From NCBI RefSeq assembly GCF_029210375.1, contig NZ_JARGER010000034.1, positions 30,715 to 94,714 of the forward strand: DNA of 64,000 bases, written 5' to 3'. Below are positions 1-8,539 of the stretch, piece by piece (positions within the stretch are counted from its first letter, which is position 1; each line of letters opens with the position of its first letter). The notes below the pieces were generated by a model, which saw nothing but the letters and a program-made list of their open reading frames with translations, was not told the origin of the DNA and did not search any database. A program made the position numbers and the translations under genes. The DNA comes from Nocardioides sp. YIM 152315. Its GTDB lineage: Bacteria > Actinomycetota > Actinomycetes > Propionibacteriales > Nocardioidaceae.

Positions 1-642
1 TGGCTGGTCTCGCTCGCTCGGGCCATCGACCCCGCTCATGCCGAGGATCTGGTACAGAGCGCCTGGGACCACTTCCTGACCGACGATCCGCCGACGACCC
101 GTAGCCACGGCCAGCTCGCGTCCTTCCTGACCAAGCGAGCTCGCGAGCACGCCCGAGACGACGACGCCCGCGACCAGGCCTGGGCCGCAGACCTGGTGCG
201 TCATCACCCGCACAACCCCGCAGACCTGGCCGAGACAGACCTTCCCGACCCTGGCGTCAACGAGGACTGGCGCGCTCTCGCCGATCTCGATGCCCTCGAT
301 CCGGACGGCGAACGCGCCGAGCTGTATCTCCCCGACCTCTACGGCGACGGGCCGGACAGAGAGGGATGGAGTGCTCCGCCGACAGCGTGGCCCACAGTCG
401 CGAACATCCTCAGCCCCGAGGCGGAAGCCGAAACGGCCGAGTTGTACTCGGTACTCGACGCAGCCCTCGACGAACTGACCAGTGCCGCCGCGGATGCGGT
501 CTACCTGGTGGACATCGAGGGGCATTCAGTTGCGACCGCGAGCAGCCGTCTGGGTCGTAGCACCAACGACATCCAGAGGAACTTGGTCGAAGCTCGCGAT
601 CATGTGCGCCGTCGAATCGACGACTACCTCGCTACGTCCTGA
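1..642 (+). CDS. ECF-like sigma factor, 3' part (5' end outside window)
   Basis: The reading frame is open from the first base, so the gene begins upstream of the window. Near the start it reads AEDLVQSAWDHFL, which resembles the sigma region 2 motif around the -10 recognition helix. The last 55 residues (VYLVDIEGHSVATASSRLG, then NDIQRNLVEARDHVRRRI) look like a region 4 helix-turn-helix that contacts the -35 element. About 110 acidic, low-complexity residues separate the two regions, longer than in a standard ECF sigma factor. It is followed about 140 bases later by the DksA-like gene on the same strand. The family call rests on these two regions only; an anti-sigma partner could lie upstream. 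Confidence 0.6.
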   Translation, partial: WLVSLARAIDPAHAEDLVQSAWDHFLTDDPPTTRSHGQLASFLTKRAREHARDDDARDQAWAADLVRHHPHNPADLAETDLPDPGVNEDWRALADLDALDPDGERAELYLPDLYGDGPDREGWSAPPTAWPTVANILSPEAEAETAELYSVLDAALDELTSAAADAVYLVDIEGHSVATASSRLGRSTNDIQRNLVEARDHVRRRIDDYLATS

Positions 643-782
643 ACGGCGTGGCGGTGCGGGACATGAAGATCAGCTCGCAGCCGCTGCCCGTGGCGCCGCG
701 ATGCGACGTAGTCGACCCAGGCACCTCATCCGGCCGTCAGAGCCGAACCGTCCAGTCGGTACAACAAGTCACAGGAGTGTCC

Positions 783-1136
783 ATGGAGCTCGATCGGGCC
801 AAGCAGCTGCTCGAATCTGAACGGCAGCGGATCCACCGCCTCCTCGCCACCGCTGCGGAGGACACGTTGGGCGATAGCGCGGCAGAGCGCGAGGTCGGCG
901 ACGGTGACATCGACGCCGCACAGCCGCTCGAGCACGAAGCCGTGGACCTTGCGATCGAGCGCAGCCTCCGCGAGCGGCTGGACGCGATCGCGCGCGCCGA
1001 GCAACGGATCGCGGACGGAACCTACGGCAAGTCTCTTGAGAGCGGGCGCGTCATCCCCGACGACCGACTCGAGATCGACCCGGCGGCCGAGCTGACCGTC
1101 GCGGAGGCCGCCAAGCGTCAGCACCATGACTACTAA
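783..1136 (+). CDS. DksA/TraR-like protein lacking zinc-finger cysteines
   Basis: 117 residues. An N-terminal helical part (ELDRAKQLLESERQRIHRLL) is followed by the family's second helix (AIARAEQRIADGTYG) and a degenerate finger (GKSLESGRVIPDDRLEI). The DksA/TraR/YbiI family normally has a CxxC-x17-CxxC zinc finger here; this protein has no cysteine. The ATG at 783 is chosen because AGGAG lies at 773-777. An in-frame start at 648 would add a poorly conserved leader. DksA relatives bind the RNA polymerase secondary channel and modulate rRNA and stress promoters. Whether a finger-less copy does so is unknown. Its 3' end overlaps the convergent permease remnant by 4 bases. Confidence 0.6.
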   Translation: MELDRAKQLLESERQRIHRLLATAAEDTLGDSAAEREVGDGDIDAAQPLEHEAVDLAIERSLRERLDAIARAEQRIADGTYGKSLESGRVIPDDRLEIDPAAELTVAEAAKRQHHDY

Positions 1137-1582
1137 CGGTTCGCGTCGGTCTGCAGCAGTCGCCACGCTCCGAGCGTGAACGCTGCGGAGGCCCAGAGTG
1201 CGACTGTCGTCCGAGCCGAAGTGACGCTCATCAGGGCGCCGCAGCCGAAGATGAACGCGAGCCCGCTGAGCGTGGTCAGCCCGTCTGCCTGCGGGAGGCC
1301 CAGCGGCAAGAAGGCCTGGGCGGTGAAGCTCGCTGCGGCCGCGACGACGACGCCCAGCGAGATGGTCGCGAAGGCGACGGCGACGCATCTGGCGATGAGG
1401 AGCACTCCGCGACGAGGCGTCCACTGCAAGGTGGGCACGATGCTGCCGCTGCCGTAGTCAGCGGTGGCGGTGACCGTCGTGAGGGCGAGGATGCCGAAGA
1501 GCGCGAACATCCCGCTCGACTGGCCGGCATCCCAGGCGGTCGAACCGGGCGTGACGCTGGCGGGGTCGGTCTGCACGGCCAC
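1133..1582 (-). pseudogene. ABC-2 type transporter permease, 5'-truncated remnant
   Basis: 149 residues can be read, with four hydrophobic segments and the motif TATADYGSGSIVPTLQWTPR, typical of actinobacterial ABC-2 permeases (ADY-SG-I--TL---PRR) just before the second half of the membrane domain. Family members are usually about 250 residues with an N-terminal KLRTTR-type start. Here permease-like sequence (RLAVIGLGAVAVQTDP) continues upstream of the GTG at 1582 but runs into an in-frame TGA at 1619-1621. No ATPase gene is adjacent. I infer a truncated, probably non-functional fragment. A short translated form from GTG 1582 cannot be excluded. Confidence 0.5.
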
Positions 1583-1779
1583 GGCACCGAGGCCGATGAC
1601 GGCTAGGCGCGTGCTCAGTCACCGGTGGACGGGGCAGTGCGGGACAGTTGCCTCGCCGCGGTGAGCACGCAACCTTCCGCGAGGAGGAAGAGGTGGCTGA
1701 CGCACCACCGGTCACCGTCCACGGCACCCCGGGGGCCGGCTGCGTACGGCGACGACGGACGTGGCACTTGCTCGTGGAT

Positions 1780-1812
1780 ACTATTTCGGTTAGCAATAGT
1801 TCGGACCGAAAT
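1780..1812. promoter_or_regulatory. Interlocked inverted repeats upstream of amidase (putative operator)
   Basis: ATTTCGGT (1783-1790) is mirrored perfectly by ACCGAAAT (1805-1812). Inside it ACTATT (1780-1785) pairs with AATAGT (1795-1800), and TTCGGACCGAA (1800-1810) is itself palindromic. This AT-rich patch stands out in GC-rich sequence 49 bases before the amidase start. TACTAT (1779-1784) could serve as a -10 element. The binding regulator is unknown. Confidence 0.5.
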
Positions 1813-1860
1813 GAAGAGGCGAGCCGGCGTGCCACCGCCTCCCGTGGTGGAAGGACGTCG

Positions 1861-3462
1861 ATGACGCACGAGGAGCACACGCTCGCCGAGGCTGCGGCCG
1901 AGGTGCGGGCGGGGCGGGTGACGAGCGGCGAGCTCGTCGAGGAGGCACTCGCCCGCGCGGAGAGGTACGACGACCGGCTCGGCGTGTTCCTCGCGAGGTT
2001 CGACGAGCGGGCGCGTGAGGCGGCGGCCGCGGCCGATGCTGCGGTGGGGTCCGGCGAGCCACTTGGCCCGCTCCACGGCGTGCCGATCGGCGTCAAGGAC
2101 ATCCTCGCCACCGAGGAGGGGCCGTCGACCGCCCAGAGTCGCGTGATGGAGGGCATCTGGGACGTCGAGGAGGCCGCGGCGGTCCGCCGGCTGCGGCGAG
2201 CCGGTGCCATCGTGGTCGGCAAGACGAGCACGTTGGAGTTCGCCTACGGGCTGCCGGACTCGACCCTGCCGTTCCCCGTGCCCGCGAACCCCTGGGACGC
2301 GTCCCGGTGGCCCGGCGGGTCCAGCTCCGGTTCGGGAGCCGGCGTCGCGGCCGGGATGATGCTCGGCGCGCTCGGCACCGACACCGGTGGCAGCGTGCGG
2401 GTGCCGGCCGCGATGTGCGGCATCACCGGACACAAGCCGACGACCGGTCTCGTCGACGACCGGGGCCTGGTCCCGCTGGCCCACAGCGTGGACACGATCG
2501 GTCCGATGGCCCGCACCGCGCGTGACTGCGCGCTGATGCTTGAGGTGCTGACCGGGTCGCCCGCGGCCCCGCCGCTGGACCGTCTGGACGGTGTCCGCGT
2601 GGGCGTCGCCACGATGGCCGAGGTGGCCGGCGACGGCGCCGATCCGGCCGTACCCGAGCGCCTCGCCGCGGCGGTGGACCACCTCGAGCGGCTGGGCGCG
2701 TCGGTCGTGGCGGTCACGCTGCCGCTCCATGACGTGATGGTCGACGCGAGCTTCCTGACCATCGCGGCCGAGCGGCTCAGCTGGCACCGTCCGCTGCTGC
2801 CCGACAGCTGGGACCGGTACGGCGCCTCGGCCCGCGAGGGGATCACCAGGGCTGCGCACTACAGTGCCGCCGACTACGTCCAGGCCCAGCGCGTCCGTCG
2901 CCAGGGTCAGCTCGCCCTGGCGGCGCTCTTCGACACCGTCGACGTGGTGGTCTCCCCGATGTGCTCGCGCACCGCACCGCCGCTCGGGGACATCGGCGAG
3001 TGCATGCGGACCTGGAAGTCGCTCGTGCACGCGCCGTACTGGAACTCGGCCGGCAACCCGGCCGCGTCCGTGCCGATCGGCTTCGCCGCCGACGGCATGC
3101 CCCTGGGTCTGCAGATCGCGGGGCGACCGTTCGAGGACGCGCTCGTCCTGCAGGTGGCCGAGGCCTACCAGCGCGTCACCGACTGGCACACCCGCCGGCC
3201 GGACCTGTCCGCGATCGACGCGGCGGCGCCCGGCTCCGTCGCGGGTCCGCTCCGACCCCCGGCCCTCGACACCGTGGACCCGACCGACGCCGCTCTCGCG
3301 CGCGCCCTGCTCGAGCGAGCCGGCATCGTGCCGAGTGACGGGGACGTGGCGACGGTCGCCGCGAGCCTCGGCGCCGCGCACGGCGCGACCCAGCGGCTGT
3401 GGGAGGTCGCCTGCGGCGACCTGCCCGGTGCGCTCGGTCTCGGCTACCCGGGCCGCCCGTAG
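1861..3462 (+). CDS. Amidase-signature family hydrolase (GatA-like)
   Basis: 533 residues. The amidase-signature Ser-cisSer-Lys triad is visible: Lys79 in GVPIGVKDIL, cis-Ser in GGSSSGSGAG near 154-156, and nucleophile Ser178 in DTGGSVRVPA. It hydrolyses an amide or ester in the cytoplasm; the substrate cannot be read from sequence. A C-terminal tail of about 80 residues (after DLSAIDAAAPG) goes beyond the core and has no motif I recognise. The ATG at 1861 is preceded by GGAAGGA. No GatB/GatC lies nearby, so it is not the glutamyl-tRNA amidotransferase. It stands alone behind the operator-like repeats, with the OYE-type gene 87 bases downstream and a steroid-type palindrome between them. Confidence 0.85.
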   Translation: MTHEEHTLAEAAAEVRAGRVTSGELVEEALARAERYDDRLGVFLARFDERAREAAAAADAAVGSGEPLGPLHGVPIGVKDILATEEGPSTAQSRVMEGIWDVEEAAAVRRLRRAGAIVVGKTSTLEFAYGLPDSTLPFPVPANPWDASRWPGGSSSGSGAGVAAGMMLGALGTDTGGSVRVPAAMCGITGHKPTTGLVDDRGLVPLAHSVDTIGPMARTARDCALMLEVLTGSPAAPPLDRLDGVRVGVATMAEVAGDGADPAVPERLAAAVDHLERLGASVVAVTLPLHDVMVDASFLTIAAERLSWHRPLLPDSWDRYGASAREGITRAAHYSAADYVQAQRVRRQGQLALAALFDTVDVVVSPMCSRTAPPLGDIGECMRTWKSLVHAPYWNSAGNPAASVPIGFAADGMPLGLQIAGRPFEDALVLQVAEAYQRVTDWHTRRPDLSAIDAAAPGSVAGPLRPPALDTVDPTDAALARALLERAGIVPSDGDVATVAASLGAAHGATQRLWEVACGDLPGALGLGYPGRP

Positions 3463-3491
3463 CCGACTGGCGCCCGCGGCCGCGCCGTCGT

Positions 3492-3508
3492 GTCTCGGTG
3501 GCCGGGAG
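3492..3508. promoter_or_regulatory. Steroid-island palindrome, copy upstream of OYE-type gene
   Basis: GTCTCGGTGGCCGGGAG matches the island consensus TTCCCGGTSACCGGGAA at 13 of 17 positions. It lies 41 bases before the start at 3550. The binding regulator is not known. Confidence 0.4.
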
Positions 3509-3549
3509 ACGCAACGACGCGTCCTCGCCGCGCCTCCTAGCGTCCCGAC

Positions 3550-5673
3550 GTGCGTATGCGGCGAACTGCTCCGGACTTCACCCACCTGCTGGCTCCGGGG
3601 CGCATCGGCCCGCTCACCCTGCCGAGCCGCGTGATCATGCCGGCGATGGACATGAACGTGTGCCACGACGGGGTGATCGTCGAAGCCGACGTCGAGCACT
3701 ACGTCGCTCGCGCGGCCGGGGGCGCCGGCATGGTCATCACCTCGGCGTCCGCGGTGGCGTTCCCGGTCGGTGCGACCAGCATGAAGGAGCCCGGGCTCTC
3801 CGAGGACAGGTTCATCCCGGGGCTCAGGGCCCTCGCCGACGCCGTGCACGCTGCCGGCTCGCTGCTGTGCGTGCAGGCCACCCACCACGGCAAGGTGGCG
3901 CGGATCGACACCCTCGAGGGACGGCCGCTGCTGGTGCCGTCGGCGCCGCAGGCCGCCCACGACCTCAGCGCGCTGCGGGACAACACGCCCGAGGAGCTGG
4001 CGCGGATGGGCGCCGTCACCCGGGGCAAGTCGCCGACCTACCACGAGGCGACCGACGACGACATTGCGTGGCTGATCGACCAGTTCGTCCGGGCGGCATG
4101 CCGGGTCATGGAGGCCGGCGCCGACGCCATCGAGATCCACTGCGCGCACGGCTACGTCCTCGGTGGCTTCCTGAGCCGTGCCGACAACAAGCGCACCGAC
4201 GCCTGGGGCGGCTCGCTGGAGAACCGTGCCCGGCTCGCGTGCGAGGTGATCGCGGCGGTCCGACGTGCCGTGGGCGACCGGCTGGCCGTGCTGGTCCGGG
4301 TGGCCGGCGAGGAGTACGGCGAGGAGGGCGCGCTCAGCCTCGCCGAGACCGTCGAGGCCGCCCGGCTCTTCGAGGCCGCGGGCGCCGACGCGATCCACGT
4401 CACCGGCTGGGGGCGCAATCCCTTCCGCGACTTCCTCAGGGGACCGCTGCCGAACGAGGTCGGGGCCTACCGCCACAGCGCCCGGGCGGTGCGGGCCGCC
4501 GTCGGCATCCCGGTCATCGCCGTGGGCCGGGTGCTCCCCGAGGTCGGCGAGGAGATGATCGCCGGCGGGGACGCCGACTTCGTCGCGATGGGCCGACAGC
4601 TGCTGGCCGACCCGGGCCTGGTCGACAAGCTGCGGGCCGGGCGTCCGGAGTCGGTGCGGCCGTGCATCAACTGCTACGTCTGCGTCGAGCAGAACTTCTG
4701 GGACGAGACCCCCGTGTGTGCCGTCAACCCGGCGCTGGGCGACGAGCAGGCAGCGGTGTTCCTGCCCGTGCCGTCGCCGCGCCACGTGGTCGTGGTCGGC
4801 GGCGGACCGGCCGGCATGGAGGTCGCCCGCATCTCCCGCGAACGTGGCCACCGGGTGACCCTGGTCGAGGCCGGCGACCGCCTCGGCGGCTCCGCGTGGT
4901 TCTCCCAGCTGACGACGCCGCCCAACGGTCCGCTGCTGTCGTGGCAGGAGCACGAGCTCGAGCGGCTCGGCGTCGTCGTACGGCTCGGGCAGCAGGCGAC
5001 GCCGGCCTCGATCATGGCGCTGCGACCGAGCACGGTCGTGCTCGCGACCGGCGCGAGTCGCGGCCTCCCGGCCGTGCCCGGTGCGGACCTCCCGCACGTG
5101 CAGACCGGCGACACCCTCCGCGCGCTGCTCACCGGCGCGGGCACCGCGCAGGGGAGCCGGCGGATGCGCTGGCTCGGCCGGGCCGGACGGCTGACCGGGC
5201 TCACCTCGCGACCGGACCTGATCCGTCGCGCCACGCGCACCGTGCTGCCCGTCGGCAAGGACGTCGTCGTGATCGGCGGTTCGCTGGTCGGGCTCGAGCT
5301 GGCGGAGTTCTTCGCCGAGCGCGGCAAGTCCGTCACCGTGCTGGAGGCCGGGGCGCAGCTCGGGCTGCCGATGGCGCTCCCGCGCCGTTGGCACGCCGTA
5401 CGCCGCGCCACCGACCACGGGGTGCACGTCGAGCGGCAGGCGACGATCGAGGAGATCACCGCGACCACCGTCCGCTACACCGACCCCGAGGGTCGGTCGC
5501 GGACGGCGCCCGCCGACCTCGTGGTCGTCGCCTCCGAGGTCGCCTCGGGTGCGCCGCTGGCCGACGAGCTCACCGAGCGCGGCGTGGCGGTCGAGGTCGT
5601 CGGCGACGCCGCCGAGGTCGGCTACATCCAGGGCGCGATCCACTCGGCGTGGCGGGTCGCCCGCACCCTGTGA
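3550..5673 (+). CDS. OYE-type Fe-S flavoenzyme (FadH / BaiCD-like oxidoreductase)
   Basis: 707 residues with the two-part build of 2,4-dienoyl-CoA reductase, trimethylamine dehydrogenase and the bile-acid enzymes BaiCD/BaiH. Residues 1-350 form an FMN TIM barrel (HCAHGYVLGGFLSRADNKRT). A [4Fe-4S] cysteine cluster follows (CINCYVC, then VCAVNP). After that come an FAD domain (VVVVGGGPAGMEVA) and an NAD(P) domain (VVVIGGSLVGLELAEFF). Such enzymes reduce or introduce conjugated double bonds using NAD(P)H. Next to steroid genes, a role on a sterol side chain or an enone ring is plausible, but this is inference. The start is GTG at 3550, with ATG at 3556 as alternative. Confidence 0.8.
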   Translation: MRMRRTAPDFTHLLAPGRIGPLTLPSRVIMPAMDMNVCHDGVIVEADVEHYVARAAGGAGMVITSASAVAFPVGATSMKEPGLSEDRFIPGLRALADAVHAAGSLLCVQATHHGKVARIDTLEGRPLLVPSAPQAAHDLSALRDNTPEELARMGAVTRGKSPTYHEATDDDIAWLIDQFVRAACRVMEAGADAIEIHCAHGYVLGGFLSRADNKRTDAWGGSLENRARLACEVIAAVRRAVGDRLAVLVRVAGEEYGEEGALSLAETVEAARLFEAAGADAIHVTGWGRNPFRDFLRGPLPNEVGAYRHSARAVRAAVGIPVIAVGRVLPEVGEEMIAGGDADFVAMGRQLLADPGLVDKLRAGRPESVRPCINCYVCVEQNFWDETPVCAVNPALGDEQAAVFLPVPSPRHVVVVGGGPAGMEVARISRERGHRVTLVEAGDRLGGSAWFSQLTTPPNGPLLSWQEHELERLGVVVRLGQQATPASIMALRPSTVVLATGASRGLPAVPGADLPHVQTGDTLRALLTGAGTAQGSRRMRWLGRAGRLTGLTSRPDLIRRATRTVLPVGKDVVVIGGSLVGLELAEFFAERGKSVTVLEAGAQLGLPMALPRRWHAVRRATDHGVHVERQATIEEITATTVRYTDPEGRSRTAPADLVVVASEVASGAPLADELTERGVAVEVVGDAAEVGYIQGAIHSAWRVARTL

Positions 5674-5686
5674 CGTCGCTGCCGGC

Positions 5687-6697
5687 TCAGCCGGTGCGAC
5701 CGACCAGGTCGAGGGCGATGTCGATGATCATGTCCTCCTGGCCACCGACCAGTCGGCGGCGGCCGACCTCGAGCAGGATCGTCCGCACGTCGACGCCGTA
5801 GCGATCGGCCGCCGCCTCGGCGTGCCGCAGGAAGCTCGAGTAGACCCCGGCGTACCCGAGGGTGAGCGTCTCGCGGTCGACGCGCACGGGACGGTCCTGC
5901 AGCGGTCGCACGATGTCGTCGGCGGCGTCCTGGAGCGCGAAGAGGTCGGCGCCGTGCTGCCAGCCGTTGAGGTCGGCGACGGCGACGAAGGGCTCGATCG
6001 GGCAGTTGCCGGCGCCGGCGCCCTGGCCGGCCAGCGACGCGTCCACCCGGCGCACGCCCTCCTCGACGGCGACCACCGAGTTGGCGACCGAGAGGGAGAG
6101 GTTCTCGTGGGCGTGGATGCCGAGCTCGGTGGCGGGGTCGAGCACGTCGCGGTAGGCGCGGATCCGCTCCCGGACGCCGTCCATGGTCAGCCGCCCGCCG
6201 GAGTCGGTCACGTAGACGCAGTGCGCGCCGTAGGACTCCATCAGCCTCGCCTGCCGGGCCAGCTCGGCGGCCGGCGCCATGTGGCTCATCATCAGGAAGC
6301 CCGACACGTCCATGCCGATCTCGCGGGCCGTGGCGATGTGCTGGGCCGCGACGTCGGCCTCGGTGCAGTGGGTCGCGACGCGCACCGACCGCACCCCCAG
6401 GTCGTACGCCGTGCGCAGCTCCTCGATGGTGCCGACGCCGGGCAGCAGCAGGGTCGTGAGCCGGGCCCGGTCGATGTTCGCGGCGGCGGCCTCGAGCCAC
6501 TCCCAGTCGCTGTGCGATCCCGGCCCGTAGTTGAGGGTGCCGCCGGCGAGGCCGTCGCCGTGCGCGACCTCGATCGCGTCGACGCCGGCGGCGTCGAGCG
6601 CGGCCACGATCCGGCCGACGTCGGCCGGGTCGATGCGGTGCCGGATGGCGTGCATCCCGTCGCGGAGGGTCACGTCCTGCAGGAAGATCTCGGTCAT
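5687..6697 (-). CDS. hsaF: 4-hydroxy-2-oxovalerate-type aldolase
   Basis: 336 residues, DRE-TIM metallolyase. [13 protein letters not shown] carries the catalytic Arg-Asp, and [16 protein letters not shown] carries the metal-binding HxH. The partner aldehyde dehydrogenase starts immediately upstream and overlaps by 4 bases. In the steroid pathway HsaF splits 4-hydroxy-2-oxohexanoate into pyruvate and propanal. The propanal is channelled to HsaG. A generic BphI/DmpG role in catechol meta-cleavage is chemically similar; the steroid neighbours favour HsaF. It is the last gene of hsaE-hsaG-hsaF. Confidence 0.9.
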   Translation of the reverse strand: MTEIFLQDVTLRDGMHAIRHRIDPADVGRIVAALDAAGVDAIEVAHGDGLAGGTLNYGPGSHSDWEWLEAAAANIDRARLTTLLLPGVGTIEELRTAYDLGVRSVRVATHCTEADVAAQHIATAREIGMDVSGFLMMSHMAPAAELARQARLMESYGAHCVYVTDSGGRLTMDGVRERIRAYRDVLDPATELGIHAHENLSLSVANSVVAVEEGVRRVDASLAGQGAGAGNCPIEPFVAVADLNGWQHGADLFALQDAADDIVRPLQDRPVRVDRETLTLGYAGVYSSFLRHAEAAADRYGVDVRTILLEVGRRRLVGGQEDMIIDIALDLVGRTG

Positions 6698-7665
6698 GCG
6701 GTGGCCTCCACGGGCTCGGTGCGGGCCGTCCGTCCGACCGCGGCGATCCGCTCGGCGGTGCGCAGGGCGGCGGACGTCATGATGTCGAGGTTGCCGGCGT
6801 AGGCCGGCAGGTAGTGCGCGGCTCCCTCGACCTCGAGGAAGACCGACACCTGGTGGGTGACCGCCTGCGCCGGGTCGGCGAGCAGGGTGTGGACGGGCTG
6901 GTCCGCCGGCACGGCCGTGAACTGCACCTCCTGCTTGAGCCGGTAGCCCGGCACGTACGTCGCGACCTCGGCCACCATGTCCTCGACGGAGGCGCGGATC
7001 CTCGCGTGCGTGTCGGGGTCGGGGTCGCCGATCAGGCAGAAGACCGTGTCGCGCATGATCAGCGGCGGCTCGGCCGGGTTGAGGATGATGACGGCCTTGC
7101 CCCGCCCGGCCCCGCCGACGCTCCGGATCGCGTGCGAGGTGGTCTCGGTGAACTCGTCGATGTTGGCGCGGGTCCCCGGTCCGGCGGACTTCGAGGCGAT
7201 CGACGCCACGATCTCGCCGTACGCCACCGGTGTGACGCGGGAGACCGCGGCGACGACGGGGATCGTCGCCTGGCCGCCGCAGGTCACCATGTTGACGTCG
7301 GGCGCGGCGAGGTGCTCGTCGAGGTTGACCGCCGGCACGACGAACGGCCCGATCGCGGCGGGGGTGAGGTCGATGAGCCGCTTGCCATAGGGGGCGAGCC
7401 GCTCGGCGTTGGCGACGTGGGCCTTGGCGCTGGTGGCGTCGAAGACGATGTCGATCTCGTCGAAGCAGTCCATCGCGACCAGGCCGTCGACGCCGTCGCT
7501 GGTGGTGGCGAAGCCGAACCGCTGCGCGCGGGCCAGGCCGTCGGACTCCGGATCGATGCCCACCATGGCGGCCATCTCGAGGGTGTCGGAGAGCCGCATC
7601 ACCTTGATCATCAGGTCGGTGCCGATGTTGCCCGACCCGATGATCGCGACCTTGGTCCTGCTCAC
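6694..7665 (-). CDS. hsaG: Acylating acetaldehyde/propanal dehydrogenase
   Basis: 323 residues. The N-terminal Rossmann motif is [17 protein letters not shown]. The catalytic cysteine lies in [11 protein letters not shown], followed by [12 protein letters not shown], all diagnostic of the BphJ/DmpF/HsaG family. It converts propanal to propionyl-CoA with NAD+ and CoA, bound to the aldolase. The start is GTG 7665, inside a 4-base GTGA overlap with hsaE. A 4-base overlap also links it to hsaF, indicating translational coupling. Confidence 0.92.
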   Translation of the reverse strand: MSRTKVAIIGSGNIGTDLMIKVMRLSDTLEMAAMVGIDPESDGLARAQRFGFATTSDGVDGLVAMDCFDEIDIVFDATSAKAHVANAERLAPYGKRLIDLTPAAIGPFVVPAVNLDEHLAAPDVNMVTCGGQATIPVVAAVSRVTPVAYGEIVASIASKSAGPGTRANIDEFTETTSHAIRSVGGAGRGKAVIILNPAEPPLIMRDTVFCLIGDPDPDTHARIRASVEDMVAEVATYVPGYRLKQEVQFTAVPADQPVHTLLADPAQAVTHQVSVFLEVEGAAHYLPAYAGNLDIMTSAALRTAERIAAVGRTARTEPVEATA

Positions 7666-8468
7666 TGCGCCTCCTCGGGGACGGTGGATGGGGAGAATCG
7701 AGCGGTGACGGAGCCGAGACCACTGAGCTCGGCCGTCACGGTGGCGCCGGGGGACACGTCGCGCATCGGGCCGAGAGCCCCTGAGAGCACCACCTGGCCG
7801 GCGCGCAGGGGCTCGCCGTACTCGCGGGCGGTGCGGGCCAGCCAGGCCAGTGCGTGGAGCGGGTCGCCGAGGCAGGCGGCGCCGTCGCCGGTCGAGACCT
7901 CCTCGCCGTCGATGCGCATCGACATCGTGACCTCCGCCGGTTCGACCTCCGCGAGCGTCCGGCGCTCGGTGCCCAGCACGTAGAGGCCGCTGGAGGCGTT
8001 GTCGGCGACGGTGTCGCCGAAGGCGATGTCCCAGCCGGTGATCCGGCTGTCGACGATCTCCAGCGCCGCGACCGCGTAGGCGGTCGCCGCGCGCACCCGG
8101 GCGTTGTCGAGCGGCCCCTCGGCGAGGTCGTCGGCGAGCACGAACGCGATCTCGGCCTCGGCCTTCGGCTGCAGCAGCCGGCCCATCGGCACCTCGTCGG
8201 CGCCGGTGAGGTCCATGTCGTCGAGAAGCCACCCGAAGTCGGGCTGGTCGACCCCGAGCTGCTGCTGGACCGCGGGGGACGTGAGTCCGATCTTGCGGCC
8301 GACCACGCGCGCGCCGGCGTCGCGGCGCGCGGCGATCACGTGGGACTGGACGGCGTACGCCGCGGCGAGGTCGTCGGCGCCGATCAGGTCGCGCACCGGT
8401 GCGCACGGCGTGCGGGTCACGGCGGCCCGCCGCAGCCGCTCGGCCGCCCGTCGGATCGACTCCTCCAT
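7662..8468 (-). CDS. hsaE: 2-hydroxyhexa-2,4-dienoate hydratase
   Basis: 268 residues of the MhpD/2-keto-4-pentenoate hydratase family. Motifs are [20 protein letters not shown] near 55-75, [10 protein letters not shown] (metal-ligand glutamates) and [13 protein letters not shown]. It hydrates the C6 dienoate released by HsaD, giving the HsaF substrate. It is first in the hsaE-G-F operon. The palindrome at 8511-8527 is the only obvious regulatory site upstream, 43 bases before the start. Confidence 0.9.
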   Translation of the reverse strand: MEESIRRAAERLRRAAVTRTPCAPVRDLIGADDLAAAYAVQSHVIAARRDAGARVVGRKIGLTSPAVQQQLGVDQPDFGWLLDDMDLTGADEVPMGRLLQPKAEAEIAFVLADDLAEGPLDNARVRAATAYAVAALEIVDSRITGWDIAFGDTVADNASSGLYVLGTERRTLAEVEPAEVTMSMRIDGEEVSTGDGAACLGDPLHALAWLARTAREYGEPLRAGQVVLSGALGPMRDVSPGATVTAELSGLGSVTARFSPSTVPEEAQ

Positions 8469-8510
8469 GGCGGGCAACGTACGGGTCGACCGGCCGACCC
8501 GGGGGCGTCC

Positions 8511-8527
8511 ATTCCGGTCATCGGGAG
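8511..8527. promoter_or_regulatory. Steroid-island palindrome upstream of hsaEGF
   Basis: ATTCCGGTCATCGGGAG matches the consensus at 13 of 17 positions. It lies in the 71-base gap between fadD17's stop and hsaE's start on the minus strand, so it would control hsaEGF. Confidence 0.45.
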
Positions 8528-8539
8528 TGGTCTGCGCGC

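Noticed and set aside
1703..1719. CACCGGTCACCGTCC upstream of the amidase as a steroid-type site
   Set aside because: The 10-bp core matches, but both outer arms are missing and it is about 145 bases from the start. Kept out of the motif list.
1615..5643. A very long open frame on the minus strand
   Set aside because: It lies opposite the amidase and OYE-type genes, is Arg/His/Gly-rich and has no domain signature. It is a high-GC antisense shadow. The same applies to other long antisense frames, such as 17363-19810, 28364-31453 and 39109-42120.
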